Shown piece after piece: positions 9,613-18,314 of a stretch of DNA of 50,195 nucleotides. The translations under genes were made by a program, and so were the position numbers. Position 1 is the first letter of the stretch; each line of letters opens with the position of its first letter. The notes under the pieces were generated by a model. That model searched no databases. It saw only the letters and a program-made list of their open reading frames with translations, and was not told where the DNA came from. The DNA comes from Halobacteriales archaeon SW_5_70_135 (GTDB taxonomy: Archaea > Halobacteriota > Halobacteria > Halobacteriales > SW-7-71-33). The stretch lies in NCBI GenBank assembly GCA_003022865.1, contig PXSK01000004.1:1-50195 (forward strand), read 5' to 3'.

Positions 9613-10412
9613 TGGCGGGCGCCGTAGATACCAGTTCCTGGGAACGGTACGACGGACGAAGCCGGGCGTGGCGGATCGGACTCATTGCCCTCTCAGTGGT
9701 CATCGTCGTCGTGTCGTGGTGGTGGCTCGACATCACCCTCAAGTACGCCGCGACGGCGCCGGATCGGCTGGCCGACCTGCTGTTCCGGATGTATCCGCCG
9801 GACATCGGCTACCTTCCCCAGGTCGTCGCACCGTTGCTCGAAACCGTCCAGATCGCGGTTGTGGGGACGCTGGGTGCCGTCATCGTGGCCGCGCCGGTCG
9901 CGTACATCACTGCCGAAAACACGACGCCAAACCGCGGGACCTACCTGCTTGGGAAGCTGATCGTCACCGTTTCGCGGTCCGTTCACACGATCGTCTGGGC
10001 GCTGTTGTTCGTCGTGATGTTCGGTCCCGGGGCGGTGGCGGGCACCGTCGCCACGGCCGTCCGGTCGGTCGGGTTCGTCGGGAAACTCCTCGGCGAGGAG
10101 ATAGAAGAGATCGACTTCGGACAGGTTGAGGCCGTTCGCGCCACCGGCGCCACTCCCTTTCAGCTCCTCGTCTACGGTATCATCCCACAGATCAAGCCGG
10201 CGCTGATTGGCGTCTCGGTTTATCGATGGGACATCAACGTCCGCGCGGCGACAATTCTCGGGTTCGTCGGTGCCGGCGGGATCGGCGTCAAGCTGTTCGA
10301 GGCGATCGACTCGTTCGCCTGGCGGACGGTCTCGGCGATGCTGCTGGCCGTCCTCGGAATCGTTCTCGTCAGCGAGGTCGTCTCTGCCTACACGCGCCGG
10401 CTGGTCCGCTGA
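9612..10412 (+). CDS. phnE: PhnE-type permease, second copy
   Basis: Second 266-residue permease, paralogous to the first and sharing the same architecture: hydrophobic N-terminal span with a Trp triplet, LLETVQIAVVGTLGAVIVAAPVAYI, the coupling loop QVEAVRATGATPFQLLVYG, and RWDINVRAATILGFVGAGGIGVKL. The GTG start at 9612 overlaps the previous stop by one base; nothing better is available upstream in frame. It is the last gene of the operon. The next gene runs in the opposite direction and ends 58 bp away. Confidence 0.91.
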   Translation: MAGAVDTSSWERYDGRSRAWRIGLIALSVVIVVVSWWWLDITLKYAATAPDRLADLLFRMYPPDIGYLPQVVAPLLETVQIAVVGTLGAVIVAAPVAYITAENTTPNRGTYLLGKLIVTVSRSVHTIVWALLFVVMFGPGAVAGTVATAVRSVGFVGKLLGEEIEEIDFGQVEAVRATGATPFQLLVYGIIPQIKPALIGVSVYRWDINVRAATILGFVGAGGIGVKLFEAIDSFAWRTVSAMLLAVLGIVLVSEVVSAYTRRLVR

Positions 10413-10470
10413 CCGGGCCGGGACGCTGCGGTGTCGTCCGCCACAGGACGGCCGACGGTCCGCGTCCGCG

Positions 10471-11184
10471 TCAGCGGTCGCCGGTCCCGACCGCCTCGGC
10501 GTCGACCGTCGTCGTCGCGCGGTCGCCGACGAGCGCTCCCTCGATCGTCCGCCGGACCGGCCCCGGGGTGGCCGGACCGCCCGCCCGGGCGACCGACCCG
10601 ACCGTCGACGGGTCGAAGGCCACGCCGAGCGCGTCGTAGACGGGACCGAGCACCTCGGCGACCGCGGCGTCGTCGCGGACGACGGCGATCCCGGCGGTCA
10701 CCGCGGCGTCGCGGCGCACGCGCTGGGCGAGACCGACGACCTTCCCCCCCGGACCCTGCAGGGAGTGACTGCCGGGACAGAACGACTCCGACGGCTCGCC
10801 CTCGGAGAGCGAGGCACCGGTCTCGGAGAGCGCCCGACGGACCGCCGCCGTCGCCCGGTCGTACCGCTCGTCGATGTCCCCGCGGTTCCGCGCCGGCTCC
10901 GCCCGGAGGAAGGCAAGCGTCGACCCGGTGTAGGCGACTGCCCGCCCGCCGACGTCGCGTTCGACGGGCGGGTAGCCCCGCTCGCGGGCCACACGTCGGG
11001 CACGGCCGTAGCCGTCGCTGCGGGTGTCCCGGCGACCGAACGCGACCTGCCGGTGGGGACGGGCGACCCGCACCGCGGGGCGGCCCTCGGCGGCGACCGC
11101 CAGCAGCCGGCGGTTGACCGCGCGGTCGGCGTCGACCGTCGCCGCCCGGCCCCGGACGAGAAGCACCGTCTCGCCCTTCTCCAT
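10471..11184 (-). CDS. Biotin/lipoate A/B protein ligase family protein (LplA/octanoyltransferase-like)
   Basis: The 237-residue protein resembles archaeal lipoate ligase/octanoyltransferase-fold enzymes, which attach lipoate-type cofactors to E2 or GcvH proteins. Landmarks are VARPHRQVAFGRRDTR, the conserved RDVGGRAVAYTGSTLAF segment (the RR.GGG-like substrate loop), SFCPGSHSL and the lysine-containing GPGGKVVGLAQRV, where a Lys normally contacts the lipoyl-AMP carboxylate. The fold family is clear; the exact activity is not. The start at ATG 11184 is 29 bp from a TATA element that also serves the divergent neighbour. Confidence 0.85.
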   Translation of the reverse strand: MEKGETVLLVRGRAATVDADRAVNRRLLAVAAEGRPAVRVARPHRQVAFGRRDTRSDGYGRARRVARERGYPPVERDVGGRAVAYTGSTLAFLRAEPARNRGDIDERYDRATAAVRRALSETGASLSEGEPSESFCPGSHSLQGPGGKVVGLAQRVRRDAAVTAGIAVVRDDAAVAEVLGPVYDALGVAFDPSTVGSVARAGGPATPGPVRRTIEGALVGDRATTTVDAEAVGTGDR

Positions 11185-11207
11185 GGCCGGACTGCGGGCC
11201 GGACGCG

Positions 11208-11218
11208 TTTAGTATATG
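11208..11218. promoter_or_regulatory. Shared bidirectional TATA element
   Basis: TTTAGTATATG is the only AT-rich word in the 57-bp gap between the two divergent starts (ATG 11184 on minus, GTG 11242 on plus). Its centre is about 28-29 bp from each start. One near-symmetric box may therefore direct two leaderless transcripts in opposite directions. Confidence 0.55.
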
Positions 11219-11241
11219 CGCCCGGGGGGCCGAGTGGGCGT

Positions 11242-12225
11242 GTGACCGAGGGGTCGGACGACGGCCCGCGCCGACGCCGCCACGTCGCCACGCCGTTCGG
11301 CGGCGGCTCGGAGCGGACGGGCGAGCCGGCGGGCGGGTCGGTGACGCTGTCGCGGGCCGTCACGGAGCGTTACCGGCGACTGTCGCTGTACAACTCGCCG
11401 TACGCCGCCCACGAGCGGGGGCGTGCGGTCGACCTCTACCCGTACCCCGGCGAGGCGCCGTCGCCGGTCGCCGGTCGGGTGACGACGGTGCGCTCGGTCG
11501 ACGCCCCGCCGAAGCCGTACGCCGCCGACCGGGACCACCTGATCGTGGTCGAGACCGACGCCGACGCGGGCCTCGTCACGCCGCCGGGCGCCCGAGTGCG
11601 GGTGATGCACGTCGATCCCGGCGTACGGGAGGGCGACCGCGTCACCGTGGGCGACTCGCTCGGGGCGACCGTGCGCTCTGGCTTTTTCGCCCCCTGGGTC
11701 GACGACCACCTCCACGTCGGCGTGCGCCCGCCGGGAGCGAATCCACTACGGGCGACCGGGTCGGTGCCGGTGCGGCTCGGCGACGTGCGGGTCGACGCCC
11801 GCGACTGGGACGGCCGCGGCACCGTCGTCGAGACCGGCGACTGCTACGTGACGCTCGACCGGCCGACACACCCCGCTCCCGGTGATCGACTGGCGGCGAT
11901 CGCCGCCCGTGTCGGCGCCGACGACCGGCGGTTCGTCGCTGACGGCGGCCTCGTGCACTACGAGGGGGGCGGCGTGGTGCCGACCGACGGCACGCGAGCC
12001 GAGCCGGGCGCGCCGGTCCGGGTCGCCGGCGAGCGCGTCGGCACGGTGCGAGAGGACGGCCGCACCGTCGCCTGGCGCGACCTGACGGTGACACTCGACG
12101 GCGACCCCGTGACGGGCGTCTCGCTGTACGCCGGCTACGACCGGGCGGGCGCGAAGGTCGTCGGGCCCGGCGTCTCGGCGACCGTCGGCGACACCGTACG
12201 GGTGAGGTTCGACCCGGTGACGTGA
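11242..12225 (+). CDS. M23 (LytM/lysostaphin-fold) domain protein
   Basis: A 327-residue protein whose N-terminal half has the M23 peptidase fold pattern. It shows HERGRAVDLYPYPGEAPSPV (His...Asp zinc-ligand motif followed by the proline/valine turn), AGRVTTV, a central GARVRVMHVDPGVREGDRVTVGDSLG, and the C-terminal HxH motif in DDHLHVGVRPPGANP. All expected zinc ligands are present. The C-terminal half (from about residue 190) is beta-rich and not recognised. There is no signal peptide, so it may act in the cytoplasm on something other than peptidoglycan, which haloarchaea lack. The GTG start is supported by a TATA element 28 bp upstream. Confidence 0.75.
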   Translation: MTEGSDDGPRRRRHVATPFGGGSERTGEPAGGSVTLSRAVTERYRRLSLYNSPYAAHERGRAVDLYPYPGEAPSPVAGRVTTVRSVDAPPKPYAADRDHLIVVETDADAGLVTPPGARVRVMHVDPGVREGDRVTVGDSLGATVRSGFFAPWVDDHLHVGVRPPGANPLRATGSVPVRLGDVRVDARDWDGRGTVVETGDCYVTLDRPTHPAPGDRLAAIAARVGADDRRFVADGGLVHYEGGGVVPTDGTRAEPGAPVRVAGERVGTVREDGRTVAWRDLTVTLDGDPVTGVSLYAGYDRAGAKVVGPGVSATVGDTVRVRFDPVT

Positions 12226-12238
12226 CCTCGGCGGGGGT

Positions 12239-12739
12239 TCAGTCGCTCGGTCCCTCGCTCTCCTCGTCGCCGTGCCGCTCGCGGTGTCGCTCCCGCAGGC
12301 GCTCGTACGCCGGGTCGGCGCGGACGGCGTCGAGATGCTCGCGGTAGACCTGCGATATCTCGTACTTCTCCTCGTCGTACCACTCCTGGGGGTCGCGCTC
12401 CTCCCCGTCGACGTACTTCTTGCCACCAGGGTACTTCGCGTACCGCAGCGCGCGGGTCCACCCCATCTGGAGGTACTTCCGGGCGAGGTCCATCCCGACG
12501 AACTCCTCGCGGTCGCGGTACTCGCGGTACTGCTCGCGGATCGCCGCTGCGGCCTCCTCTGCCCCCTCGAGACCCGCGATGGTCCACAGCGGCAGCAGTT
12601 CGGACTTGTACGGCTCGATCTTGAAGACGCCCCGCTCGTCATTGGTCGGGCGGTACCGCTCCGGACGCTCGCGGAAGTCGACCGCGTACTCCGGGCCGTC
12701 CTCGTGCTCCTCGACCTCGCCGCGGACGGGGTCGGTCAC
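12239..12739 (-). CDS. DUF4385 family protein
   Basis: A 166-residue soluble acidic protein. The segments RERPERYRPTNDERGVFKIEPYKSELLPLW and EEFVGMDLARKYLQMGWTRALRYAKYPGGKKY match the conserved core of DUF4385. That family has no assigned function and is found in bacteria and haloarchaea. The C-terminus is a charged Arg/Glu helix. Its ATG overlaps the stop of the upstream isochorismatase gene (ATGA), so the two are co-translated. No membrane segment or signal peptide is seen. Confidence 0.85.
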   Translation of the reverse strand: MTDPVRGEVEEHEDGPEYAVDFRERPERYRPTNDERGVFKIEPYKSELLPLWTIAGLEGAEEAAAAIREQYREYRDREEFVGMDLARKYLQMGWTRALRYAKYPGGKKYVDGEERDPQEWYDEEKYEISQVYREHLDAVRADPAYERLRERHRERHGDEESEGPSD

Positions 12740-13335
12740 GACTGAACGAACGCCAAGTCGTCGCTGTCGACGACCTCGCCGAAGAGGAAGCCGGCGTGGT
12801 CGAGCGCGTACTCGCGGTGCTCGTCCTCGATGCAGCCGACTGCGTCGCCGACGATCACGGGGCGGTAGTCACGCAGCCCTGCCGACCCCGCCGTGTGCAA
12901 CACGCAGACGTTCGCCAGCGTGCCACAGATCACGAGGTCGTCGATACCGCGGGCGGTGAGCCAGCCGTCGAGTTCGGTCTCGTGGAAGGCGTCGTAGGTG
13001 TGCTTCTCGACGACGTGGTCCGCCTCGCGGACGTCGAGGTCGGCGACGATCTCGGTCTCCCAGGTGCCCTCGACGACGTGGTCGCCCCAGCGGTCGAACT
13101 CGTTGTAGTAGTGAGCGTCCTCGAACTGCTCGGGCGGGTGAACGTCCCGCGTGTAGACGACCTGAGCACCGGCCTCGCGGGCGCGGTCGACCAGGTCGGC
13201 CACGGGCTCGATCGCCGCCTCGCTGCCGGGGGCGTACAGCGAGCCGTCGGGCCGGCAGAAGCCGTTCTGCATGTCCACGACGACCAGTGCCGCCCCGTCG
13301 GGGTCGGTCCGGACCTCGGCGTCGGTCGCTACCAT
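12736..13335 (-). CDS. Isochorismatase-family cysteine hydrolase (nicotinamidase-like)
   Basis: The 199-residue alpha/beta hydrolase has the catalytic Asp in VVVDMQNGFC, the Lys in VVEKHTYDAF and the nucleophile Cys in ICGTLANVCVLHTA. The cis-peptide and metal-binding region is seen in YTRDVHPPEQFED. The triad Asp-Lys-Cys is complete. Nicotinamidase is a plausible activity, and a nicotinate phosphoribosyltransferase gene lies 3.5 kb away, but related hydrolases act on other amides. The start at ATG 13335 removes an upstream open stretch that is not family-like. It is translationally coupled to the DUF4385 gene. Confidence 0.88.
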   Translation of the reverse strand: MVATDAEVRTDPDGAALVVVDMQNGFCRPDGSLYAPGSEAAIEPVADLVDRAREAGAQVVYTRDVHPPEQFEDAHYYNEFDRWGDHVVEGTWETEIVADLDVREADHVVEKHTYDAFHETELDGWLTARGIDDLVICGTLANVCVLHTAGSAGLRDYRPVIVGDAVGCIEDEHREYALDHAGFLFGEVVDSDDLAFVQS

Positions 13336-13444
13336 GGGCGACGGTCGGGCGCGGACGGACAAAAACCACGCGCCGAGCGTCGGTCCCGTGACGGCGCCCG
13401 AGACGGACCGAGTGGTTTTTTTCTCGGTGAGGCCAGTCGAGCGT

Positions 13445-15154
13445 ATGCGACACGGACGACTCGTCGGACTCGTGGTGGCGGCGACGGCGCTGGTCCTGCT
13501 GGCGGGGACGGCCGGCGCGGTCGGCGGCGTCGCCGGGAGCGACACCGGCGACGCGGTCGCGACCGCGGCCGACAACCAGAGCGACGGCGACGCACCGCCC
13601 GACCCGGAGGAGGACGTCCTGGGCTGGGAGAACGGCGTCTGGTACAACGAGTCGATCGACGTCACCCCGTCGGACGGCTACGACCGCACGGAGATCGAGC
13701 GGATCGTCAGCCGGTCGATGGCCCGGGTCGAGCGCGTCCGTGAGCTGGAGTTCGAGGAGACGCCGAGCGTCACACTGATCACTCGCGACGAGTACCGCGC
13801 GTTCACCGACGGTATCTACGACAACCTCACCAACACGACGACGAAACAGCGCCTCCATCAGAACACGAAGTTCGAGGCACTGTTTCTCGTCGGCGAGGAC
13901 GACTCGTACTTCGCTGACTTCGTCGCCAACCAGGGCAGTATCGCCAGCGCCTTCCACGTGAACGAGGACATCCCGGAGTACGGCTTCGAGGAGGGCGACG
14001 TCGGCGTCGTCGTCTCGGAGGACGGGCGGGCGACGGAGCTGCAGGAGCCGACGCTCGGTCACGAGCTGCTGCACTTCGTCCAGAACAATCGCTTCAATAA
14101 CAGCCGGTTCAGCGGCGGCCCTACGGAGGAGGCCGCCAACGTGAACACGAGCCTCGTCGAGGGCGACGCCACCTGGGTCGGACAGACGTACGGCGAGCGC
14201 TGTCAGTCGGAGTGGGACTGCCTGCCGTCCTCGGAGTCGAGCCCCCCCGGCTACGCCAACTTCGGACTGGTGCTGTACAGTTTCGGCCCGTACAGTAACA
14301 CGGCGACGCTGTTCGAGCGCGTCCGCGAGGAGGGCGGCGTCGAGGCGATGAACGCCCTCTACGAGGACCCGCCCGAGAGCACCGAGCAGTTCCTCCATCC
14401 CGACGAGTACCCGGACGACGAGCCGGTCGACGTCTCCTACGAGGACCGGAGCGGCGACGCGTGGGAGATGCAGACCTTCGCGGACGGCGTCGACTACGCC
14501 ACCTTCGGCGAGGCGGGGGTCTTCACGACGCTGTACTACCCGAGTTACCGGACCCGGTCGACGGTCGCGATAGAGTTCACCCACCCCTTCGACGGCGCCG
14601 AGGGCGAGACGTACGTCCGCCTCGACTACGTCCACCCCGCCTCCACCGGCTGGGCGGGAGACAAGCTGTTCGTCTACACGAACGACAGCTCCGCCGAGAC
14701 GAACGAGACCGGCTACGTCTGGAAGACCGTCTGGGAATCGCCGGACGAGGCCGCGGAGTTCGCCGACGCCTACACGACGATCCTCCGAGAGTACGGCGGC
14801 GCCGTCGCCGACCGGCAGGACACCTACCGCGTCTCGGACGGGTCGCCGTTCGAGGACGCCTTCTACGTTGACGTCTCGGGCGACACCGTGACGATCGTCA
14901 ACGCCCCGACGGTCGGCGCACTCTCGGAGGTGCGACGGGGTGCCGCGCCACGGGCCGAGACGACGACGGAGACGACGACCGACGACGGGGAAACGACGAC
15001 CGACGACACCGAGACGGCGACCACGACCGCCACGAGTACCGCCGGCGGGGACGGCACCGACGACGGGGACGGACAGGCACAGCCCGGCTTCGGCGTCGGT
15101 CTGGCCGTCGTGGCGCTGCTGGCCGCCGTGTTCCTGCTCCGGCGCCGGGACTGA
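13445..15154 (+). CDS. Hvo_1808-type surface protein with PGF-CTERM anchor and a HExxH motif
   Basis: A 569-residue secreted protein. It has an N-terminal signal peptide (basic start, Leu/Val/Ala core, cut around the GAVGG region) and an acidic Ser/Asp linker, then the family core beginning LGWENGVWYNESI. Near residue 200 it has GHELLHFVQ (HExxH), followed 28 residues later by EGDATWV, a spacing like gluzincin metallopeptidases. A probable disulfide motif is RCQSEWDC. The C-terminus has a Thr/Glu/Asp stalk, then PGFGVGLAVVALLAAVFL and RRR, a PGF-CTERM sorting signal for archaeosortase processing and lipid anchoring. The start ATG 13445 follows a T-rich box about 30 bp upstream. Function is otherwise unassigned. 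Confidence 0.85.
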   Translation: MRHGRLVGLVVAATALVLLAGTAGAVGGVAGSDTGDAVATAADNQSDGDAPPDPEEDVLGWENGVWYNESIDVTPSDGYDRTEIERIVSRSMARVERVRELEFEETPSVTLITRDEYRAFTDGIYDNLTNTTTKQRLHQNTKFEALFLVGEDDSYFADFVANQGSIASAFHVNEDIPEYGFEEGDVGVVVSEDGRATELQEPTLGHELLHFVQNNRFNNSRFSGGPTEEAANVNTSLVEGDATWVGQTYGERCQSEWDCLPSSESSPPGYANFGLVLYSFGPYSNTATLFERVREEGGVEAMNALYEDPPESTEQFLHPDEYPDDEPVDVSYEDRSGDAWEMQTFADGVDYATFGEAGVFTTLYYPSYRTRSTVAIEFTHPFDGAEGETYVRLDYVHPASTGWAGDKLFVYTNDSSAETNETGYVWKTVWESPDEAAEFADAYTTILREYGGAVADRQDTYRVSDGSPFEDAFYVDVSGDTVTIVNAPTVGALSEVRRGAAPRAETTTETTTDDGETTTDDTETATTTATSTAGGDGTDDGDGQAQPGFGVGLAVVALLAAVFLLRRRD

Positions 15155-15369
15155 TCGCCCGGCCCCGGCCGTTCGACTGCCGCGGCCGCGACTCGCCGGT
15201 CGGAAGCGGACGACCCGCCGCTCGTCCGCCGGGACGAGGACGTGGACGGGGGTCCCGGCCGGACGCGACACGCGGCGCCAGCGCGGGACTGGAGGCGATC
15301 ACCGGTCCCGCGCCGGCACGTGTGTCGCTATGACAAGGGTTTTGTTCGGAGGTCACTGCGTGTTGATGG

Positions 15370-16845
15370 ATGAGGATACGTGTGGTGCTGGCGATGGGGA
15401 TCGCGGCGTTGTTACTGACCGCGGGCTGCACGTACGAGGCCGGACTGCCGGCCGACAACGAGACCGCGACCACGACCGGGTCCGGAACGGGATCGGAAGC
15501 GCCGACGACGACCGTCGGCGACGGGACGGACGTCCGCCCGGACCCGCCGGCGGACCGCATCGGCTGGGAGAACGGCGTCTGGTACGACGACGAGCTTCCG
15601 ATCACGGAGGCCGACGGGCTCGACGACAGCGAGCTCCGGCTGGTGGTCGACAGGGCGATGGCTCGCGTCGAGCGCGTCCGCGACCTGGAGTTCGAGCGCA
15701 ACGTCAGCGTCGAGGTGATCACCCGCGAGCAGTACCGCGAGCGCAACGTCTTCGACTTCCGGGACGACCCCTTCGAGAACCAGGTGTACGAGGCGCTGTT
15801 CCTCGTCGGCGAGGACACCTCGGCGGCGACGGCGTTCGAGTCGCTGTACGGCGGGAGCGTCGCCGGCTACTACTACGACGGACAGATCGTCGTCGTCGGC
15901 GACGACAGCACGGCCGTCACCGTCGACCGCGGCACGCTGGCACACGAACTCACACACGCGCTGCAGGACCAGCAGCTCGGCTCCGCCGGACCGGGACGGA
16001 CGACCGACCGACGTACCGCCTACCAGGCGCTTCCCGAAGGGGAGGCGAACTACGTGCTCGACCGCTACGAGGAGCGCTGTGCGTCGGAGTGGGCGTGTAT
16101 CGCGCCGGTCAACAGTACCAGCAGCGGTCAGTACAACCGCGGACTGTTTCTGACATTGTTTCTCCCCTACAGCGACGGACCCGACCTGGTGGGCGAGCTC
16201 GTCGAGCGGGGAGAGGACTGGACGGCGGTCAACGACGCCTGGAGCGATCCGCCGGCGAGCACCGAGCAGGTGATCCACCCCGAGAAGTACCCCGACGAGG
16301 AGCCCGCTGTCGTCGACCTGCCCGACCGCTCGGACGGCGAGTGGGAAGTCGTCTCCAGCCGTGGTCGGGCGGCCGATACGGTCGGCGAGGCGGGCGTCTT
16401 CGCGATGCTGTGGGCGAACGGTGTCGTCCCCAAAGAGAACCTGTTTGACGACGCCGACCGGTACAACTACTCGCATCCCGCCTCGGCGGGCTGGGGTGGA
16501 GACACGGTTCGCGCCTACGAGCGCGACGGCGACTACGCCTACGTCTGGCGCACCGTCTGGGACACCGAGCGCGACGCCCGGGAGTTCCGCGACGCCTACC
16601 GGGAACTGCTCGCCTCGAAGGGGGCCGTCGAGCGCGGCGACGGTCGCTACCGCGTCGAGGACGGAAACTTCGCCGACGCCTTCCGTGTCCAACGGACCGG
16701 CGACACGGTGACGATCGTCAACGCCCCGACGGTCGCCGACCTCGACGACGTGTACGAGCGCGGCGGTTCCCGGGCGGGGGTGCCGACACCGCTGACCCGG
16801 GAGGGGAGCGAAAGCAGCGACGGACGACCGGCGCTCGCTCCCTGA
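15370..16845 (+). CDS. Hvo_1808-type surface lipoprotein with HExxH motif (paralog of preceding gene)
   Basis: A 491-residue paralog of the upstream surface protein. It begins MRIRVVLAMGIAALLLTAGC, a signal peptide with lipobox TAGC, so it is lipid-anchored at its N-terminus instead of by a PGF-CTERM tail. The core matches the neighbour nearly motif by motif: IGWENGVWYDDEL, MARVERVRDLEFE, VYEALFLVGED, AHELTHALQDQQ (HExxH) with EGEANYV 26 residues later, RCASEWAC, STEQVIHPEKYPDEEP, AGVFAMLW, GWGGDTVRAYE and DTVTIVNAPTV. The two genes probably arose by tandem duplication followed by exchange of anchoring mode. A peptidase role is inferred only from the motif. Confidence 0.85.
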   Translation: MRIRVVLAMGIAALLLTAGCTYEAGLPADNETATTTGSGTGSEAPTTTVGDGTDVRPDPPADRIGWENGVWYDDELPITEADGLDDSELRLVVDRAMARVERVRDLEFERNVSVEVITREQYRERNVFDFRDDPFENQVYEALFLVGEDTSAATAFESLYGGSVAGYYYDGQIVVVGDDSTAVTVDRGTLAHELTHALQDQQLGSAGPGRTTDRRTAYQALPEGEANYVLDRYEERCASEWACIAPVNSTSSGQYNRGLFLTLFLPYSDGPDLVGELVERGEDWTAVNDAWSDPPASTEQVIHPEKYPDEEPAVVDLPDRSDGEWEVVSSRGRAADTVGEAGVFAMLWANGVVPKENLFDDADRYNYSHPASAGWGGDTVRAYERDGDYAYVWRTVWDTERDAREFRDAYRELLASKGAVERGDGRYRVEDGNFADAFRVQRTGDTVTIVNAPTVADLDDVYERGGSRAGVPTPLTREGSESSDGRPALAP

Positions 16846-16908
16846 CGTCGCCGGCTATTGAACGTCGAACGCGGGGGACTTTTTGCTGACGACCGGAGTC
16901 TGTGGGGC

Positions 16909-18108
16909 ATGGACCGGTTCGACGTCGTCCCTGAAGCAGCCATCGTCGACGGCACCGCCACCGACGCCTACTTCCGCCGCACCGAGGAGGCCCTGGCGGC
17001 CGCCGGTCGCGATCCGACCGTCGTCGCCGAGGTGACTCTGCGGCAGTTTCCGGGCGAGGATAAAGGTGAGGGTGAGGGTGAGAGCGAGAGCGAGAGAGGG
17101 GACCATCGCGTATTCGCGGGTGTGAAAGACGTCGCCCACCTGCTCGCCGGACGGACGGTCGACGCCGACGCCGTCCGCGAGGGGCAGCTGTTCTCCGGCG
17201 GGCCCGTCCTCCGGGTCGAGGGGCGGTACCGCGAGTTCGCCCCGCTCGAAACGTCGCTGCTCGGATTCCTCTCGCAGGCGAGCGCCTTCGCCACCCGCGC
17301 ACTGAAGGCACGGCTGGCGGCGCCGACATCGCGAGTGATCTCGTTCGGCACTCGACACCTGCATCCGGGCGTGGCGGCCTGTCTGGAGCGGTCGGCGCTA
17401 GTCGGCGGCCTCGACGGTATCTCTCACGTCGCCGCCGGTGAACGGATCGGCGTCGAGGCCGGGGGGACGATGCCACACGCCCTGCTGCTGTGTTTCGGCG
17501 AGGGCGAGCAGGAGGCCGCCTGGCGGGCGTTCGACGAGGCCGTAGGCCCCGACGTGCCGCGGGTGGCGCTGTGTGACACCTTCGCCGACGAGGCCACGGA
17601 GGCGGTGCGGGCGGCCGAGGCCGTCCCCGACCTGGACGGTGTGCGACTGGACACCACCGGCTCGCGTCGGGGCGACTTCCGACAGATCGTCCGCGAGGTG
17701 CGCTGGGAGCTCGACCAGCACGGCCACGAGGACGTCGACGTGTTCTGCTCCGGCGGGATGACGCCGGCGGCGATGCGTCGCCTGCGGGACGTGGCCGACG
17801 GCTTCGGCGTCGGCTCGTACGTCACCGACGCCGACCCGCTGAACTTCGGGCTAGACGTCGTCGAGGTCGACGGCCAGCCCGTGGCGAAGCGTGGTCGCCT
17901 CCCCGGCAAGAAGGAGCTATACCGCACCGACGAGGGCGACCAGGTGGCACTCGCCGACGCGGACGCCGACACCGAGGGCGAGGACGAGTCGCTGCTGGCG
18001 CCGCTGGTCCGGGACGGCGAGGTCGTCCGGAAGTTCGACCTCGACGCGGCCGCCGCGCGGGCCGTGGAAGACGCCGAGCTGTTCGACGTCGCCGCTGGCG
18101 GAGAGTGA
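16909..18108 (+). CDS. pncB: Nicotinate phosphoribosyltransferase
   Basis: Converts nicotinate and PRPP to nicotinate mononucleotide in the NAD salvage pathway. The 399-residue protein shows ATDAYFRRTEEALA, LLGFLSQASAFATRALK, ISFGTRHLHPGVAACLERSALVGG, the CDTFADEATEA segment, DGVRLDTTGSRRGDFRQIVREVRWELDQHG and FCSGGMTPAAMRRL with FGVGSYVTDADP for phosphoribosyl binding. These are typical of archaeal NaPRTase. An in-frame hexanucleotide repeat encodes an Asp/Gly/Glu/Ser insert around residue 50-62. The start at ATG 16909 is 27 bp from a T-rich TATA-like box; an upstream alternative start adds residues unlike the family. Confidence 0.93.
   Translation: MDRFDVVPEAAIVDGTATDAYFRRTEEALAAAGRDPTVVAEVTLRQFPGEDKGEGEGESESERGDHRVFAGVKDVAHLLAGRTVDADAVREGQLFSGGPVLRVEGRYREFAPLETSLLGFLSQASAFATRALKARLAAPTSRVISFGTRHLHPGVAACLERSALVGGLDGISHVAAGERIGVEAGGTMPHALLLCFGEGEQEAAWRAFDEAVGPDVPRVALCDTFADEATEAVRAAEAVPDLDGVRLDTTGSRRGDFRQIVREVRWELDQHGHEDVDVFCSGGMTPAAMRRLRDVADGFGVGSYVTDADPLNFGLDVVEVDGQPVAKRGRLPGKKELYRTDEGDQVALADADADTEGEDESLLAPLVRDGEVVRKFDLDAAAARAVEDAELFDVAAGGE
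17065..17094 (+). repeat. Hexanucleotide microsatellite inside pncB
   Basis: Three copies of GGTGAG run directly into two copies of AGCGAG, all in frame, encoding alternating Gly-Glu and Ser-Glu. It sits in a surface-loop position between conserved blocks of the enzyme. Unit length keeps the frame if copy number changes. Confidence 0.85.
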
Positions 18109-18285
18109 CCGCTTCCGGGCACGAGCGAACAGGCGGTACGTGGGCCGTCGTCGGAGACGGCGTGCCGCACACCCGCCCTGACCGTCCCCGGTCGGTCGTC
18201 AGATCACGGGGGGTCTGGTCCCGGCATCGCACTTGAACGGTCGGTCGTCGCGACGCGTGAGCCCTGGTAGATGACAAGCGAAGCC

Positions 18286-18292
18286 AATAAAT
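18286..18292 (+). promoter_or_regulatory. TATA box deciding the start of the small lipoprotein gene
   Basis: AATAAAT is centred 26 bp before GTG 18315. It overlaps the region of an alternative GTG at 18297, which it therefore argues against. Confidence 0.55.
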
Positions 18293-18314
18293 CGGCGTGG
18301 CCGAACCGGCCATC

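Noticed and set aside
10207-11241. Very long open frame that would extend the M23-like protein by 345 residues
   Set aside because: It runs antisense through the lipoate-ligase-like gene and across the shared TATA element; its composition is that of a GC-rich shadow frame.
12869-15271. 800-codon minus-strand open frame opposite the first surface protein
   Set aside because: A shadow of the plus-strand gene; Arg/Gly/Val-rich with no family-like motifs, while the plus frame has signal peptide, HExxH and PGF-CTERM.
17065-17094. Considered whether the repeat in pncB was a CRISPR-like or regulatory array
   Set aside because: The units are contiguous 6-mers without spacers and stay in the coding frame, so it is a microsatellite.
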